Source of the DNA: Podospora pseudoanserina
Taxonomy: Eukaryota; Ascomycota; Sordariomycetes; Sordariales; Podosporaceae
DNA: 64,000 nt
Direction: 5' to 3'
Assembly: GCF_035222485.1 (NCBI RefSeq)
Contig: NC_085924.1
Coordinates: 2,604,001-2,668,000, forward strand
Shown here: piece by piece, positions 32,862-43,638 of the stretch
Numbering within the stretch: position 1 is the stretch's first letter
Layout: each line of letters begins with the position of its first letter
Program-made: the position numbers and the translations under genes
The notes under the pieces: generated by a model
What the model was told of the DNA's origin: nothing
The model's database searches: none
Seen by the model: the letters and a program-made list of their open reading frames with translations, nothing else

Positions 32862-35800
32862 ATGCTGCCAGGGGAGTGGGGTGGCAGACCGGAGCGTGTA
32901 ACCCCACACCCCACCCCAAATCCCAAAGCGGCAACATATTTCCCTCGACGAGGAAGAACACCGCACGTCCTGTGGCTGGTAGGGTTACCAGGCACTGGAA
33001 AGTCGACACTGGCCGCGAAGACCATCGACCATATCCAGCAAACTCTTCATGAATCGAACTGCCAGTACCATTTCTTTTCAGAGAGTGACCCGCTGAAACG
33101 GGATTTGTCCTTGTGTCTTCGAGCGATTGCCCTGCAGTTGGCCATTGCCCATCCACCTCTTGCTGGACGACTCATTAAGTTCCACCGAGACACAAATTTC
33201 TCAGCTGCAGAGCAAACCTTTGCTCGTGTCTGGGATACTATTTTCGAGAACATCATCTTTCCAATCGACTTCGGGCACTCGCTGCACTGGGTTTTCGATG
33301 GTCTGGATGAGGCGGACCAGCCACATTGTCTTGTACGGCGTTTGATGCTCATGCAGTGCCGAACAACCATTAAAATACTATTTATCAGCAGACCACCAAG
33401 AAATCTGACGGCAATTTTGACCACCAAAAATGGTGTTGGGAGCCTAATAGAAGTGTCTGCTGAACAGACACGGGGCGACATCGAGCATTACATCTTGCCG
33501 ATAGCGAGGGAACTCTTTACTTCGGACCAGCTCTCTCAACAAGAGGTGATCAAAAAAATACTTGAAAGGGCGGAAGGATCTTTCCTCTGGACAAAGTTGG
33601 CACTCGACACCTTGCGAGACAACTGGCATACGCTGGCTGATATCGATATTGCCTTGGGGGATGTACCAAATGGAATGCACGGGACATACGAACGAATGAT
33701 GGAGAATGTCGAAAGTCAATCGGCGCGGCCACGAGAACTGGCTCTGCGGATTCTGACCTGGGTCTGCTGTTCCTACGAACCTTTAACCGTATCCCAACTT
33801 TCTGTGGCCTTGAAACCCGAGTTCGATGGCTTTCTCAAGCTCGAGGAATCAATTGAGCAGGTTTGTGACCAGTTCGTCCGTGTGAACGAAGGCCGAGTGT
33901 CACTCATTCACGCCACTGCGCGCGAGTTTCTCCTCCATGCATCACCCCAAGGCTCGGCTGCACCCATTGATCAACAGAGTGGCCATGGACGTCTTGCCAT
34001 TTGGTGCCTACGTTTCCTATCTCAGGATGAGTGGCGACACAGGTTCTTGGCGTGCCAACAAGAAAATATCTCCGCAGATCGACTCGAAGCACTGTATCCC
34101 GAATTCCCTCTCTTACGGTACGCCATCAGCCACTAGGCCTATCACGTCAGCAATGCAAGGACCAGTTACTCCGATTTAATACCAGCTCTGGAAGTCTTCT
34201 GTAACAAATACATTCTGCACTGGGTCCACGGCCTGGCTCTTTCTCGCAGGTTGGACCTTGTGGTTACCGCAGTCCGTCATCTTAGCACATGGGCCGGTCG
34301 AAGACAACTGGAGCCACAGGTGGACGTAGAAGGCTTGTGTGTCACGGGTAAGAAGCAGTCCACCACCGAAAGATTTATTCTGCAGGGTTGGATGACCGAT
34401 CTGATACACATCGTCGCAAAGTTTGGATCGAATCTTCTCCGAAGCCCATCGTCCATATACAAGAACGTCCCATCACTATGTCCAAAGGGATCCGTCACGT
34501 CGCATACTTATGGCCAAGGAGCCAGCTCACTTCTGTCTGTGAAAGGCCTAACAGCCACAGGATGGGACGATAGGCTCGCGCACATCACCATTGGAGAAAA
34601 CGAGATTCTATCCACTGTTCGGTGTGCTGGGCGTTATTTCATTGCGCTCAACTCTTGCAACGGGGTTGTTTATGTCTGGGACAAGGACACCTTCCAAGAG
34701 ATTAGGGGACTGTAGCATGGCGAATGGGTCATGCTGCTGTCAACTGACAACAGTGGGCGGCTGGTTGCCACGGCGGGACGGCACACATTTTGCGTCTGGG
34801 AACTAGCCACCGGCAAGCTTCTCTACAAGGTCCCCAAGACCAATCCTTCGCGGACCGTGAGCCTGGCCTTCGCGCAGGCTGATACCAAGCTTCTGATCGG
34901 CTATGATGACTGCAAATTGTCCTTGTACGACTTCGAAACCGCAAAGGAGGAGTTATCTTTCACCGTGGCCTTCAGCGAAGTGCCACAGCTGAGTTGCCCT
35001 AGGCTAATGGTTCTCAGCCCAAACCAAAGGAAGATAGCAATCGCATTTCCTAGTCAGCCTATGGCTTTGTGGGATATTTCACAGACACAGGAAGGAAACC
35101 CAAGGCCGCGGCTTTGTGTGCGCAGAACTGACAAAGATGTAGAGGTGCACGGGGGAGGGATGTTCAATTCGGATGAGAGGATAATATGGTCCCCTGACGG
35201 CTTCATCGTCTACATCCTCTACCAAGACACCACGGTACTTGTGTGGGATCTCGCAGAAGACGACCAGATTGAGCGCAACAACACCGGAGCGAAGGAAATG
35301 GCCATCAGTAGCTAGGGCACCTTGCTCGTCACCAGCAATAATGATGGAGCAATCCATCTCTGGAGTCTTCCCTCTATCCAATGGCTTTATGAGCTGAGGA
35401 CGGACGAGTTCGTTCGTGATATTCGTGTCAGTCCTGACGGCCAGCGCATCTACGATGTTCGGGGGTCAGGATGTAATGTGTGGGCACCGGATGTTCTCAT
35501 CTCACCAGATGTGATTGGTCATGAAACGCGTTGCATCTTGGATTCCTCACCTTCCGTCGACAGTACGAGGCAACAACAGCAACAGGATGCACACATTGCA
35601 GCTCTGGTATATGACGAGTACGAGGAGTTTTTCTGTGTTGGCCGCGATGACGGGTCGATCAACATCCATGACCTGAAAGACGGTGCAGTGGTCAGAAAGG
35701 CATACAAGCACGGGAACACTTCTGAGGTTGTCACGATTGAATAGTCGCGCTCCCGGCGATATATTGCCTCAGCTGATGACTCTAGCAAGGTCGTGGTGAA

Positions 35801-36636
35801 GAGGCTCAGGGTCAAGGAGGATGGGAAATGGGCCGTGTTTCCGGTTTTTGACTTGCGGGTAGGAGATGTGGTGACACAGATGCTGTTTAACAGGGATGAA
35901 ACTCTGTTGTTGATAAGTACAGATTCGTCAGTCCGTGTATGAGATGTGAAGGCAAAGGCTGAGACGTGTAGGAGGCGATGGGAGTCCATGGCCGGCCATA
36001 GGTGGTTGAACTATCCTGATACTTCGGCTCGTCTTATTCGGTTGACTACAGAGGGAGTTTGCGTTCATGCTTGGCCTGACTTGACAAATGACAAGGAACT
36101 GGAATATGAGATGCCGGCTGTCAAGGACCGCAATGATGACGAGAAAAAAGGCGATACTCCCGATACACCGATCTCACAAACCCCATCCCATTCCAACACT
36201 ACAAACAACACCACTCCAGGTCCCACAAGAAATAATTACAGCAGTTTGGCAGCCCACCAACGCTCAGTACATTCTTTACCAAACTCGATCCTCCCACCCC
36301 ACGAGAGACAGAGGCAATGCCTTCTACCTCCTCCATATAAACAACAAGGTTTTCTCACGAACGAAACTGTCACCCCTCCTCAGCAATCGAGTCCGTCACA
36401 TTCTTGGATTTGTCCAGGACCAACTGGCGTTCATTGACTGTGACAGTTGGATCTGCACGGTAGCGGTTCTTCATCACCATCAGCTCGCAGTAGGGGAGGC
36501 AGTGAAGCAGCATTTCTTTCTCTCTAGCGATTGGGTTCACTCTTCTCTTACGCTGCAGGTCATAAGTCGACGAGGGGTATGGCTGGTGGCGAGGAGTGGC
36601 GAGGTGGCGGTTGTGAGGTATATGAAAGGGTTTTGA
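32862..36636 (+). pseudogene. NACHT-WD40 part of a fungal NLR, with multiple stops
   Basis: The first frame (to 34136) is a NACHT domain: Walker A GLPGTGKST at about 32981, Walker B-like WVFDGLDEAD at about 33290, a sensor RPPRNL, and the winged-helix-like SYEPLTVSQLSVAL and RVSLIHATAREFLLH. The following frames give a beta-propeller (SNNDGAIHLWSLPS, KLSLYDFETA) and the usual NLR end KQHFFLSSDWVHSSLTLQVI...RSGEVAVVR. In-frame stops occur at 34134-34136, 34713-34715, 35313-35315, 35742-35744 and about 35940, and the frame changes once near 36150-36250. Each stop fits CAG to TAG or TGG to TAG/TGA. Such NLRs act in non-self recognition and programmed cell death. This copy cannot make a full protein. 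Confidence 0.85.
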
Positions 36637-37273
36637 GGCATGGTTGAGGACGGCATCGTGGCCGGAATGACCTTATATCTGGGATAAAATGGACAGTTGT
36701 TGAAAGTAACGTTGACGCGAGTCATGACAACTCTATTTCCATCTCGTTCGGTAATAGTATCAAATACTCCAAGACTTTGCCGAATACCCGGCTCCTGCCT
36801 CTTATTGTCCAGAAGTGTGGTGTGGTGAGGTGTTCGAAATTAGTGGTTCTCGTGGACGGACATCTGCGCTTCGAGAGATCGTCGCTTCAAAAGATCGTCG
36901 CTGAAAAGAATCACGTTTATCTTCTCTTCTCCAGACGTGGAAACCCTTAGCGGACAGTTATCAACTGTCCTCATTCTGACATGCATGACCCCGCTCTTAT
37001 TCCCAGATAGCTGACAGCCAAACATTCAGATGCATCGATATCAAAAGCAGATGATCTATTCAACATGTTAGTTTCATGGACTGTGTGGCGCCGCAAACCG
37101 GACATCCTAATCCCGCCCCATAATGCCGGTGTTGACATATCTCCTCACCGGCCTTGTGCCTGTTGCACTTCTCACCCTTGGTTTCTCCTTCATCAACAAC
37201 TTACCTTACCTCATACCTTCGGCGCGGCGATCTTCACCTTCATATCTCTCGTCCAACAACACAGATCAAAATA
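36637..37273. other. Intergenic region
   Basis: No gene is supported. A short imperfect repeat (GAGATCGTCGCTTC / AAGATCGTCGCTGA) lies at about 36880-36910. Confidence 0.4.
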
Positions 37274-38119
37274 ATGGCCGAACCTTCAAATCTGACTTCA
37301 AGGGCTATCCCATCAATTACGCTCTGTTTTCCAAGCTCTCCAGCTCCGACACCGTCCGACTTGCACGATGGAAATGCCGATACAAACCTAGCCATCGAAC
37401 GCTTCCGAGTCTCCGGAGTTGCGGTCGTAGCTGGCGGAGCAGGCGATTTAAGTGCTGCCTCCAGCAAAGCCTTCTTGAACATGGACTCCAGAAACTAGCC
37501 ATACTCGACGCCGCTACAGAAGATATAGCCAAGCCCGTCATCTTCCAACTCAGTTCTGACTTCCCCTTTGCCAAGATCACATTCACCAAAGTCGATATCA
37601 CTGATGCTGATGCTGTGGAAAAGGCAGTGGCCGCCGTTGTTCAGAACTCGGACCCATCACGATATTGGCCAACTTTGTCTGCATTGTGTGAGCGAGCATG
37701 CTATGCAGCATCCATAGACTCGTGAGGCAAACTCTCGAGGTTAACACCACTGGGTCATTAATCATTGCTCAGGCCGTTGCCAAAAGAATGGCAGAAGCCA
37801 AAACAGGGGGCAGCATTGCTCGGGTGGCGAGCATATCGGGCACTTGGGTGAACTTCCCGCAGCTACAGGCTGGGTACAACGCTTCCAAGGCGGCTGTTAT
37901 TATAATGAAGAATTCTTTGGCTGTGGAATGGGATCGGTATGGGATTACGGTGAATACCATCAGCCCCGGCTATATGAACACCATTCTCAACAAGGGAGAG
38001 GGACTTTATGAGGCGAAGAAGATTTGGCTGGCCAGGAACCCGATGGGGAGGATTGGCGAGCGGGAAGCCACATCACTGGGGCAGATATCGTTGTGGACCG
38101 CGGTCAGTCTCTTTTGTGA
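37274..38119 (+). pseudogene. Broken short-chain dehydrogenase/reductase
   Basis: Starting at ATG 37274 (MAEPSNLTSR), the frame reaches the Rossmann segment FRVSGVAVVAGGAGDLSAAS. It then jumps frame near 37470 to continue HGLQKLAILDAATEDIAKPV. A later frame has TTGSLIIAQAVAKRM, the catalytic region with GGSIARVASISG and YNASK (Tyr and Lys of the YxxxK motif at about 37876), and the substrate-loop part TVNTISPGYMNT. The end ITGADIVVDRGQSL with stop 38117-38119 is in yet another frame, and about 15 residues before it are missing. The pattern matches the sorbose/xylulose reductase-like SDR group. There are at least two frame breaks plus a deletion. It lies 640 bases downstream of the broken NLR. 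Confidence 0.75.
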
Positions 38120-38429
38120 TCTCGCTTTGAAGTCCTTTGGTGTATTAAAAGGAAAAGGCCATCAAACACATGAAGCTGGATTGTCAAATATGCACTCAAC
38201 CTTTCCACAGAATTTGATGTTTCACTGTCGTCTCCGGACCAATTCCAAGCCCTGTAACTAATGCAGCAGGCCCAGTCTTCTGCCACGTGGCTACCCCGTG
38301 GCTACCCGGTGGCTTAAACTTGCCTACCACCTTCCTCCCCATGCTTACCTGCAGTGCCCCCACCGTACCACGCCAAGTGGCATGATATGCCCAATCTCTG
38401 CCAATTGATATCATCAAACAAAGGAAAAC
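38120..38429. other. Spacer before the tRNA gene
   Basis: Short direct repeats (GTGGCTACCCCGTGGCTACCCGGTGGC) lie near 38285-38312. No gene is seen. Confidence 0.4.
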
Positions 38430-38536
38430 AGTCCCGTGGTCTAGTGGTTAAGATTTCGCTCTTATACCTTTAAGTCGTTTCACGTCTAACGGTCATGATC
38501 AATGCGGATACCCGGGTTCAAACCCCGGCGGGACTA
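38430..38536 (+). tRNA. Intron-containing tRNA, probably tRNA-Ile (anticodon UAU)
   Basis: The acceptor stem AGTCCCG pairs with CGGGACT (38529-38535), with discriminator A at 38536. The T arm is CCGGG-TTCAAAC-CCCGG, with a clear B box, and the D arm has GTCT/AGAT. With anticodon stem TCGCT and loop CTTATA, the anticodon is TAT at 38463-38465. An intron of about 35 nt (38467-38501) follows position 37. The 3' stem half TGCGG pairs except for one U-U. An A1-T72 first pair is unusual. The alternative reading CTCTTAT (anticodon CTT) pairs less well. Confidence 0.75.
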
Positions 38537-38540
38537 ATAG

Positions 38541-38545
38541 TTTTT
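38541..38545 (+). terminator. RNA polymerase III terminator of the 38430 tRNA
   Basis: T5 starts five bases after the tRNA, followed by further T runs to 38558. Confidence 0.7.
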
Positions 38546-38887
38546 GTTTTTCCTTTTTGCAATGATTTTAACCCCTACATCATTGAGAAATTGAGTAGCT
38601 AAAGCTAGAGTTTGTAAAGTCGGCAATGAAGAGCAAGACCTCCAAGGGTGTATATATTATTAGTATTTTTTGAAGGCTCTGAATATAACCCAGATATATA
38701 TTAATAGCATTCGAGGCCTTGATCATCCTCTATTGCAAGTCTCCCTTACGTGTGCTGCGGCGTGACATCATAAGCAGACAACACCCAAACGCCGTCCCCA
38801 GATCCCAGCGATATCCCTCCCCACATGATCCCTTAAATTCATCTTCCAAAGTTACATGAAAAACTCGTGACTCCCATGTGCTCCCCC
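38546..38887. other. Spacer
   Basis: No gene is seen. This should include the 3' UTR of the minus-strand gene at 38888. Confidence 0.4.
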
Positions 38888-39748
38888 CTAGTGATGGAAA
38901 CCCCCATGACGTCTATTCCTAGCCCTCTGTCTCTGTCTCTGCCTCTCCGCCGCCTTCAACGCCTCCTCATGATAAAACGTCGCCCCCGTCGCGGCCGCAA
39001 CCTGGGTGAAGTCCTGTCCCAACTCCCCCGTTGCTCCGCTCCCCCACCATTGAAAGAAGAACACTGGCTTCCCCCACCCGAAATTCCTCGCGTACGCCCA
39101 GGAGGCGACGATTTCCCGGCCTTGCTTGTCGTAACCGAGTGGTGTTTCCTCCCCCTTTTTACCCTTGGGTTGGATACCCCGTCCTGTGACCCTCACGAGG
39201 TAATACCCGCCCCCTGCCCCCATCCGAGGGGATTTCTCCCTGGTCATACCAGTACTGACAATAGGGTTTTCCCTCCTGCAGATTGTCCTTATCTCTTGCG
39301 TCAAGGCATCCGCCTTAATCCATTCAAATACCTCGTCTCGGGTATTAATTCTCATCCGGAACTGGTATATGTCCTGACTGGTCTGGGGCATGTCGATTGT
39401 TTCGTTGTGGGCGCTGGTGCGGTGGAGGATGATTTGGTAGTTTTCCGCGCCTTGGGCAGGGGTGCTCGTCCATTTGACGTTGCCGATTTGGGTGGTTGCT
39501 GTCCAGCCTGACTTGCGGTATTGATGCTTGTGGACGGAGACGAGGGCGGGGGAGTTGTCTTTTTTGTGGGAGGTGGTGTGGAGAGATAGGCGGAGGGTGT
39601 CGCGGGTGGAGGAGTGTTTGGAGAGGTAGTGAAGGGGGGCTTTATAGTTGGAGCCGGTGATTTTGAGGCCGCGGCCGGCGTTGCGGACGGCAAAGCGGTT
39701 GGGGAGGGAGTGAGGGCCGGGCACGTCGAGGGCGGGACCGGGCTTCAT
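38888..39748 (-). CDS. Hypothetical protein, 286 residues
   Basis: The frame is open to 39961, but its first ATG is at 39748 (MKPGPALDVPGPHSLPNRFA), which I take as the start; the stop is TAG 38888-38890. The middle part alternates polar and aliphatic strands (YKAPLHYLSKHSS, TLRLSLHTTSH, ENYQIILHRTSA) ending in FRMRINTRDEVFEWIKADAL. This recalls beta-barrel LURP-one/tubby-like proteins of fungi, a weak structural impression. A Gly/Lys-rich loop, a Trp-rich segment (GKPVFFFQWWG) and a very basic, His-containing tail (ERQRQRQRARNRRHGGFHH) follow. No catalytic motif is visible. Codon bias and the single clean frame support a real gene. Confidence 0.65.
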   Translation of the reverse strand: MKPGPALDVPGPHSLPNRFAVRNAGRGLKITGSNYKAPLHYLSKHSSTRDTLRLSLHTTSHKKDNSPALVSVHKHQYRKSGWTATTQIGNVKWTSTPAQGAENYQIILHRTSAHNETIDMPQTSQDIYQFRMRINTRDEVFEWIKADALTQEIRTICRRENPIVSTGMTREKSPRMGAGGGYYLVRVTGRGIQPKGKKGEETPLGYDKQGREIVASWAYARNFGWGKPVFFFQWWGSGATGELGQDFTQVAAATGATFYHEEALKAAERQRQRQRARNRRHGGFHH

Positions 39749-40480
39749 TTTGATACGGAGTTTTGGTGATTTAATGAGTGATATATGTAGGGCTTGGACG
39801 GACTGGAGATTCGAGGACTTCAGATAGGTGGGGGAGTTGAGACGGGACTTATATCCCATTTGCCATGCCCAGAAGAGGAAGCATGTTGGAAGTGGTTCGT
39901 GTGAAGTTTCATGCGCCCGGCGGCGGAGCTCGGTCACCCAGAAGCGGCTGCAAGAGACCACAGCGACAGCGCCTGGGAATGACCACAGGAGGGCACTTTC
40001 ATGAATGCGAGATCCAGTCCGCGGAGTGGGTCTGAAGCCGGCGGTGGTCGGGGGCGCCTTTCCGGGCCGGGTGGATCATGTTCCAAGAATTCAGCCGGGC
40101 CCAACAAGAACTTGAGACGGCAAAGCCACCATGGTCAGTGTGAAACCTGAGTTGAACCAGTCATTAGTTGACCAAAAGAAGATATCGCCAGGTTTGGATG
40201 ATTACCGACTCGGTCGCTTCACCGCGCCAGGTGGTTGCTGGCACATGCAAAGAGTGTGCACAGCAGAGTGAGGTGGTGAGCCAGTTGCATCTCCGAGTGT
40301 CGAGGTGTGTGTGCGCGGTTGGAGAGCATGTAGGTGGAGCCATTTGTGACAGGTCTTCAGCAAGTAGATGGGAAACCTCAAACCTGTGTTCGCAATCTTG
40401 AAAGGTCTACGTTTGCTGAGAGGGGAAACCCTGCTATCGAAATGTTCTCAAGTTCCAACACTAGCTGACATCTCAAGTCA
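39749..40480. other. Upstream region of the 286-residue protein and of tRNA-Thr
   Basis: No supported ORF. Short GA/GT-rich stretches occur near 40270-40340. Confidence 0.4.
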
Positions 40481-40569
40481 GCCCGTATAGCTCAGTGGTA
40501 GAGCGCATCACTCGTAAGACATCTCGACTTGACATGATGAGGTCCGCGGTTCAATCCCGCGTGGGGGCA
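40481..40569 (+). tRNA. tRNA-Thr (anticodon CGU) with a 17-nt intron
   Basis: The acceptor GCCCGTA pairs with TGGGGGC, with one G-G mismatch at 5:68. The D arm GCTC-AGTGGTA-GAGC includes the A box. The anticodon stem CATCA/TGATG is perfect with loop CTCGTAA, giving anticodon CGT at 40513-40515. The intron is 40517-40533, just 3' of position 37. The T arm is CGCGG-TTCAATC-CCGCG, with a B box. The discriminator is A. Confidence 0.9.
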
Positions 40570-40580
40570 TAATCCTTACC

Positions 40581-40584
40581 TTTT
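40581..40584 (+). terminator. RNA polymerase III terminator of tRNA-Thr
   Basis: TTTT begins 12 bases after the tRNA end and is the first T run downstream. Confidence 0.5.
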
Positions 40585-42168
40585 GGTATTTGAAGCCTAT
40601 ATAGTGAGGCAGAGAAACCTTTCCTCCGTCCGGTCACGTTTGTTTTACCTCCAAAATTCAAGTAAAAAGGCGTGGCGGAATGATATTTTTGAATCCGATC
40701 CTAAAATGCGGATGGGACGTGCGCACGGAGCCGGGTCGGCCCGTATGGCCCGTGCATTATCGCCGAACTGTTGTGGATCAGCGACGGCACCCCTTCCAGA
40801 ATGCACCGGCGGCAGTCTTGTTGATACGAGGTTTTTGGTTCTCGAGCTAGCCACGGAAGACGGCAAGGCGAGTGGAGATGTCCTTGCAAAGCCTCCCGTT
40901 TCAACTTGTTAGTGCTGACATCTGGTGGATAAGCCAAGTCAGGATGGTGTAAACTTTGACTTCTCGATAGACAGCACAAATGGCCAGTGAAGGCGGTAAG
41001 ATATATCTCTGTTAACCTTTTGGACTTCCCCAGGCCTTCGTGAGAGCGGCAATCAGTCGAAGAAAAGGTTCATGTCGCGTCTTATCGATACGCGCGTCAG
41101 ATCGCATTGGGAAAATACTGGGTGCCTGAAATCCTTCTCCCAATGCGACAACTTGGCACCAGCCAATGACACCATCTTCTGGAACCAACCAACAGACTGT
41201 CAGCTCACTGGCACTGCTTGGCTAACCCTCTCAAATTCGGAACTTGCACGAGCAAATCTGTTTATGGTGAGGATTTGTCCTTATGATAGCAAGAAACTGT
41301 TGTTTTGGCGATGCAATGTTGACTGTTCGCGCCTAAAATCTCACGTGTCAAATGCGCCGGTGATGTCATCGATCCATTCCACCACAGGAGCTCCATGCCC
41401 ACGTTTGCGGGACTGCCCCGCTGTTGTTTATCAGGACGGCTGGCAGGTACACACTCAATTGGCTCATCTCTTTAAAGTAGAATAGCGAGCAATATTCTCT
41501 TGTGAATGAAACAGGCTGTTGGCATTGTTGGACTAGTTTCAGGGTCCAGGAAGACGCCGCCCGTACGCCAGTGATGATAACCGTTGACGAACACGCTGCT
41601 TTTCGAACGGCTTCAAAGCCGCTGTTTGGAACTTGTGTCCTACGCCTTCGCAGCTCAGCAACCAATCATGAAGAGTCTGACACTGTCCAACGCCGCTTGG
41701 AAATCGGTACACCCCATGTCACCTCGCCCTGCCTCGTACTAAACCCCGACCCCAGGTCCAACATGCCCCCAATCCCGCCCGGTTGGGAGAATTTTGAACT
41801 TTTTTGTCCCCCTTCTTGTCCGTTGCGATTTAACTCTCAACATTCGGCCGGACCATACCACGCCGTCCTCTGCGATCCAGCCTCGGCAGCGGCCGTCCTT
41901 ATCCCTTGCAGACCACTCCAGTGCTGCCAGCAATTGCCAACTGCCGAATCCGTCATCAGCTTGAACGTCAGGTCGGTGTCTGCTCGATAACGCGACCAGT
42001 CATCGATCCATCGAACGCTCCTGTCGCATCAATTCCACCATCATCCAGGAATCTCACTCACCCATGAACTCTCTGGCGACCTCACTTTGAGAACAAATTC
42101 TTCAACCTCCCAGCCCCCCAGGGCTCACGACCCTCACCAGTGGCCCTCGGTGGCCCCCAACCCTCAAA
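40585..42168. other. Long spacer without supported genes
   Basis: Frames of 60-160 codons at 41072-41990 overlap on both strands and show no family or codon signature. A hairpin at 41102-41148 is listed separately. The last 250 bases are C-rich leader sequence for the next gene. Confidence 0.4.
41102..41148. repeat. Perfect 11-bp inverted repeat (hairpin)
   Basis: TCGCATTGGGA at 41102-41112 and its exact complement TCCCAATGCGA at 41138-41148 are separated by 25 bases. Function is unknown. Confidence 0.6.
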
Positions 42169-43638
42169 ATGCTCATCTCCATGCCCAGTCCCCGCCAGCT
42201 CATCACCATCCTCTCCGCCGCCCTCGCCAGTCTCCTCATCCTAAGCCTCATCATCCCCTCAAGCCGCGACACCGTCCGCGACCTCGTTCGCGAAAAGCTC
42301 CCCGGCGTCGACAACAAACCCTCCTCCAACAACGAAGAAAAGCGACCCAAATACAAACCCACACCAACCTACACTCCTCCTCCAGTAAAAGAAAACTTCC
42401 CCCTCCTCGCGACATCCACCCCGCCCCCGATCCCGAAATGGAACGTTCCCCCGACCTCCACAAGGAATACGATCTCCCCGTCGCGCCCCCCCTCTTGATC
42501 GGATTCACACGCACCTGGCCTCTGCTCCAACAAGCTGTGGTATCCTACATCACTGCCGGCTGGCCCCCAAGCCAGATCTATGTTGTTGAAAACACGGGGG
42601 TCCAACAGTCGAATGTCAGGGGTCAACTCTCGCTTCAAAACCCCTTTTACCTTAACCACGCCGCGTTGAAGAAACTGGGCGTCAACGTCGTCACCACCCC
42701 GACACTTTTGTCTTTTGCCCAGATGCAGAATTTTTTCCTGAGTTTGACATACACCCACAAATGGCCTTACTACTTTTGGTCGCACATGGACGTCGTAGCC
42801 TACGCCTACGAAGACGGGAAGCCCGGTCTGAGCGGGAAATACAACGAGAAGAACTACAAATCCCTGTACGAACTCGCTCTTGTTGCGCTGAAGGAAGCAA
42901 GAGAGAAGGATGATAGGTGGGGAATCAGGTTTTTTGCTTATGACCATCTCGCGCTGGTGAACCCAGCTGCGTTTGAGGATGTAGGAGGATGGGATACGCA
43001 TATCCCTTATTACATGACTGATTGTGATATGCACTCCAAGTTGATTATGAGGAACTGGACGCAGAAGGATGCCAAGGCCGGGATTATTACCGATGTGGCG
43101 AGCGCGCTGGCGGATTTGAGTGTTTTGTATAGACTGGAGGGGGGGCCGGAGCCGAGTTTTGTTGATCCAAATCCGCCTCCGCCGAGGAAGGAGGAAAAGG
43201 AGAAGAGGGGGAAGAGTAGGATTAAGAGGGTGGGTTATGGGGAGGATGGGGGGCCGTTGCCGGCGGATAGAGATAAGAGGGAGGAGGATCCGAATTGGAG
43301 GAAGTGGAGGAATTTGGTTATTACGGCTGATAAGCAGTTTCGTGAGTTTTTTTTTTTCTTTTTGGTCTTGCGATGTTGGGATGGAGGACTGACTTCAGGT
43401 AAATTAAACAGAACATAAACATGGGGATAGGGAGAGGAATACTTGGCAACTTGGGCAGCAGGGTGGGAAGGGGGAGCCGTTTTATTATCCGGCCGTTGGG
43501 TTGGCGAAGTCGATTGAGCTGATGACGGAGACGGGGAGGGAGGTTTTCAGGCAGAAGTGGGGACATAGAGGGTGTGATTTGGTTTCGGGGGCTAAATTGA
43601 AGTATGATGATGCTTGGATGGTGGAGAAGGATTGGTAG
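42169..43638 (+). CDS. Type II membrane glycosyltransferase-like protein; frame break at a C run
   Basis: The N terminus (ATG 42169) has a short cytosolic start and a signal anchor (QLITILSAALASLLILSLII), then a Pro-rich stem ending PPPIPKWNVP. The catalytic-like region continues in the next frame with PDLHKEYDLPVAPPLLIGFT, VSYITAGWPPSQIYVVENTG and WPYYFWSHMDVVAYAYED (an HMDV element in the DxD position). It then reads FAYDHLALVNPAAFEDVGGW and a TDCDMHSKL motif, resembling family-2-type GT-A enzymes of the Golgi. The frame switch falls in the C5 run at 42448-42452. A 70-nt intron (43342-43411, GTGAGT...ACAG) leads to exon 2, ending KYDDAWMVEKDW at TAG 43636-43638. Either a homopolymer error or a real frameshift explains the break. 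A shorter start in the second frame (ATG 42438) would lose the anchor. Confidence 0.7.

Noticed and set aside
23853-38119. Secondary-metabolite cluster (MFS transporter, hydrolase, SDR close together)
   Set aside because: No core synthase is present, the hydrolase belongs to an NLR, and the transporter and SDR are both broken.
38430-38536. tRNA-Glu or tRNA-Lys
   Set aside because: The 5' part resembles tRNA-Glu in its D arm, but the acceptor stem is AGTCCCG/CGGGACT and the CTT reading leaves the anticodon stem unpaired. The TAT reading with an intron pairs better.
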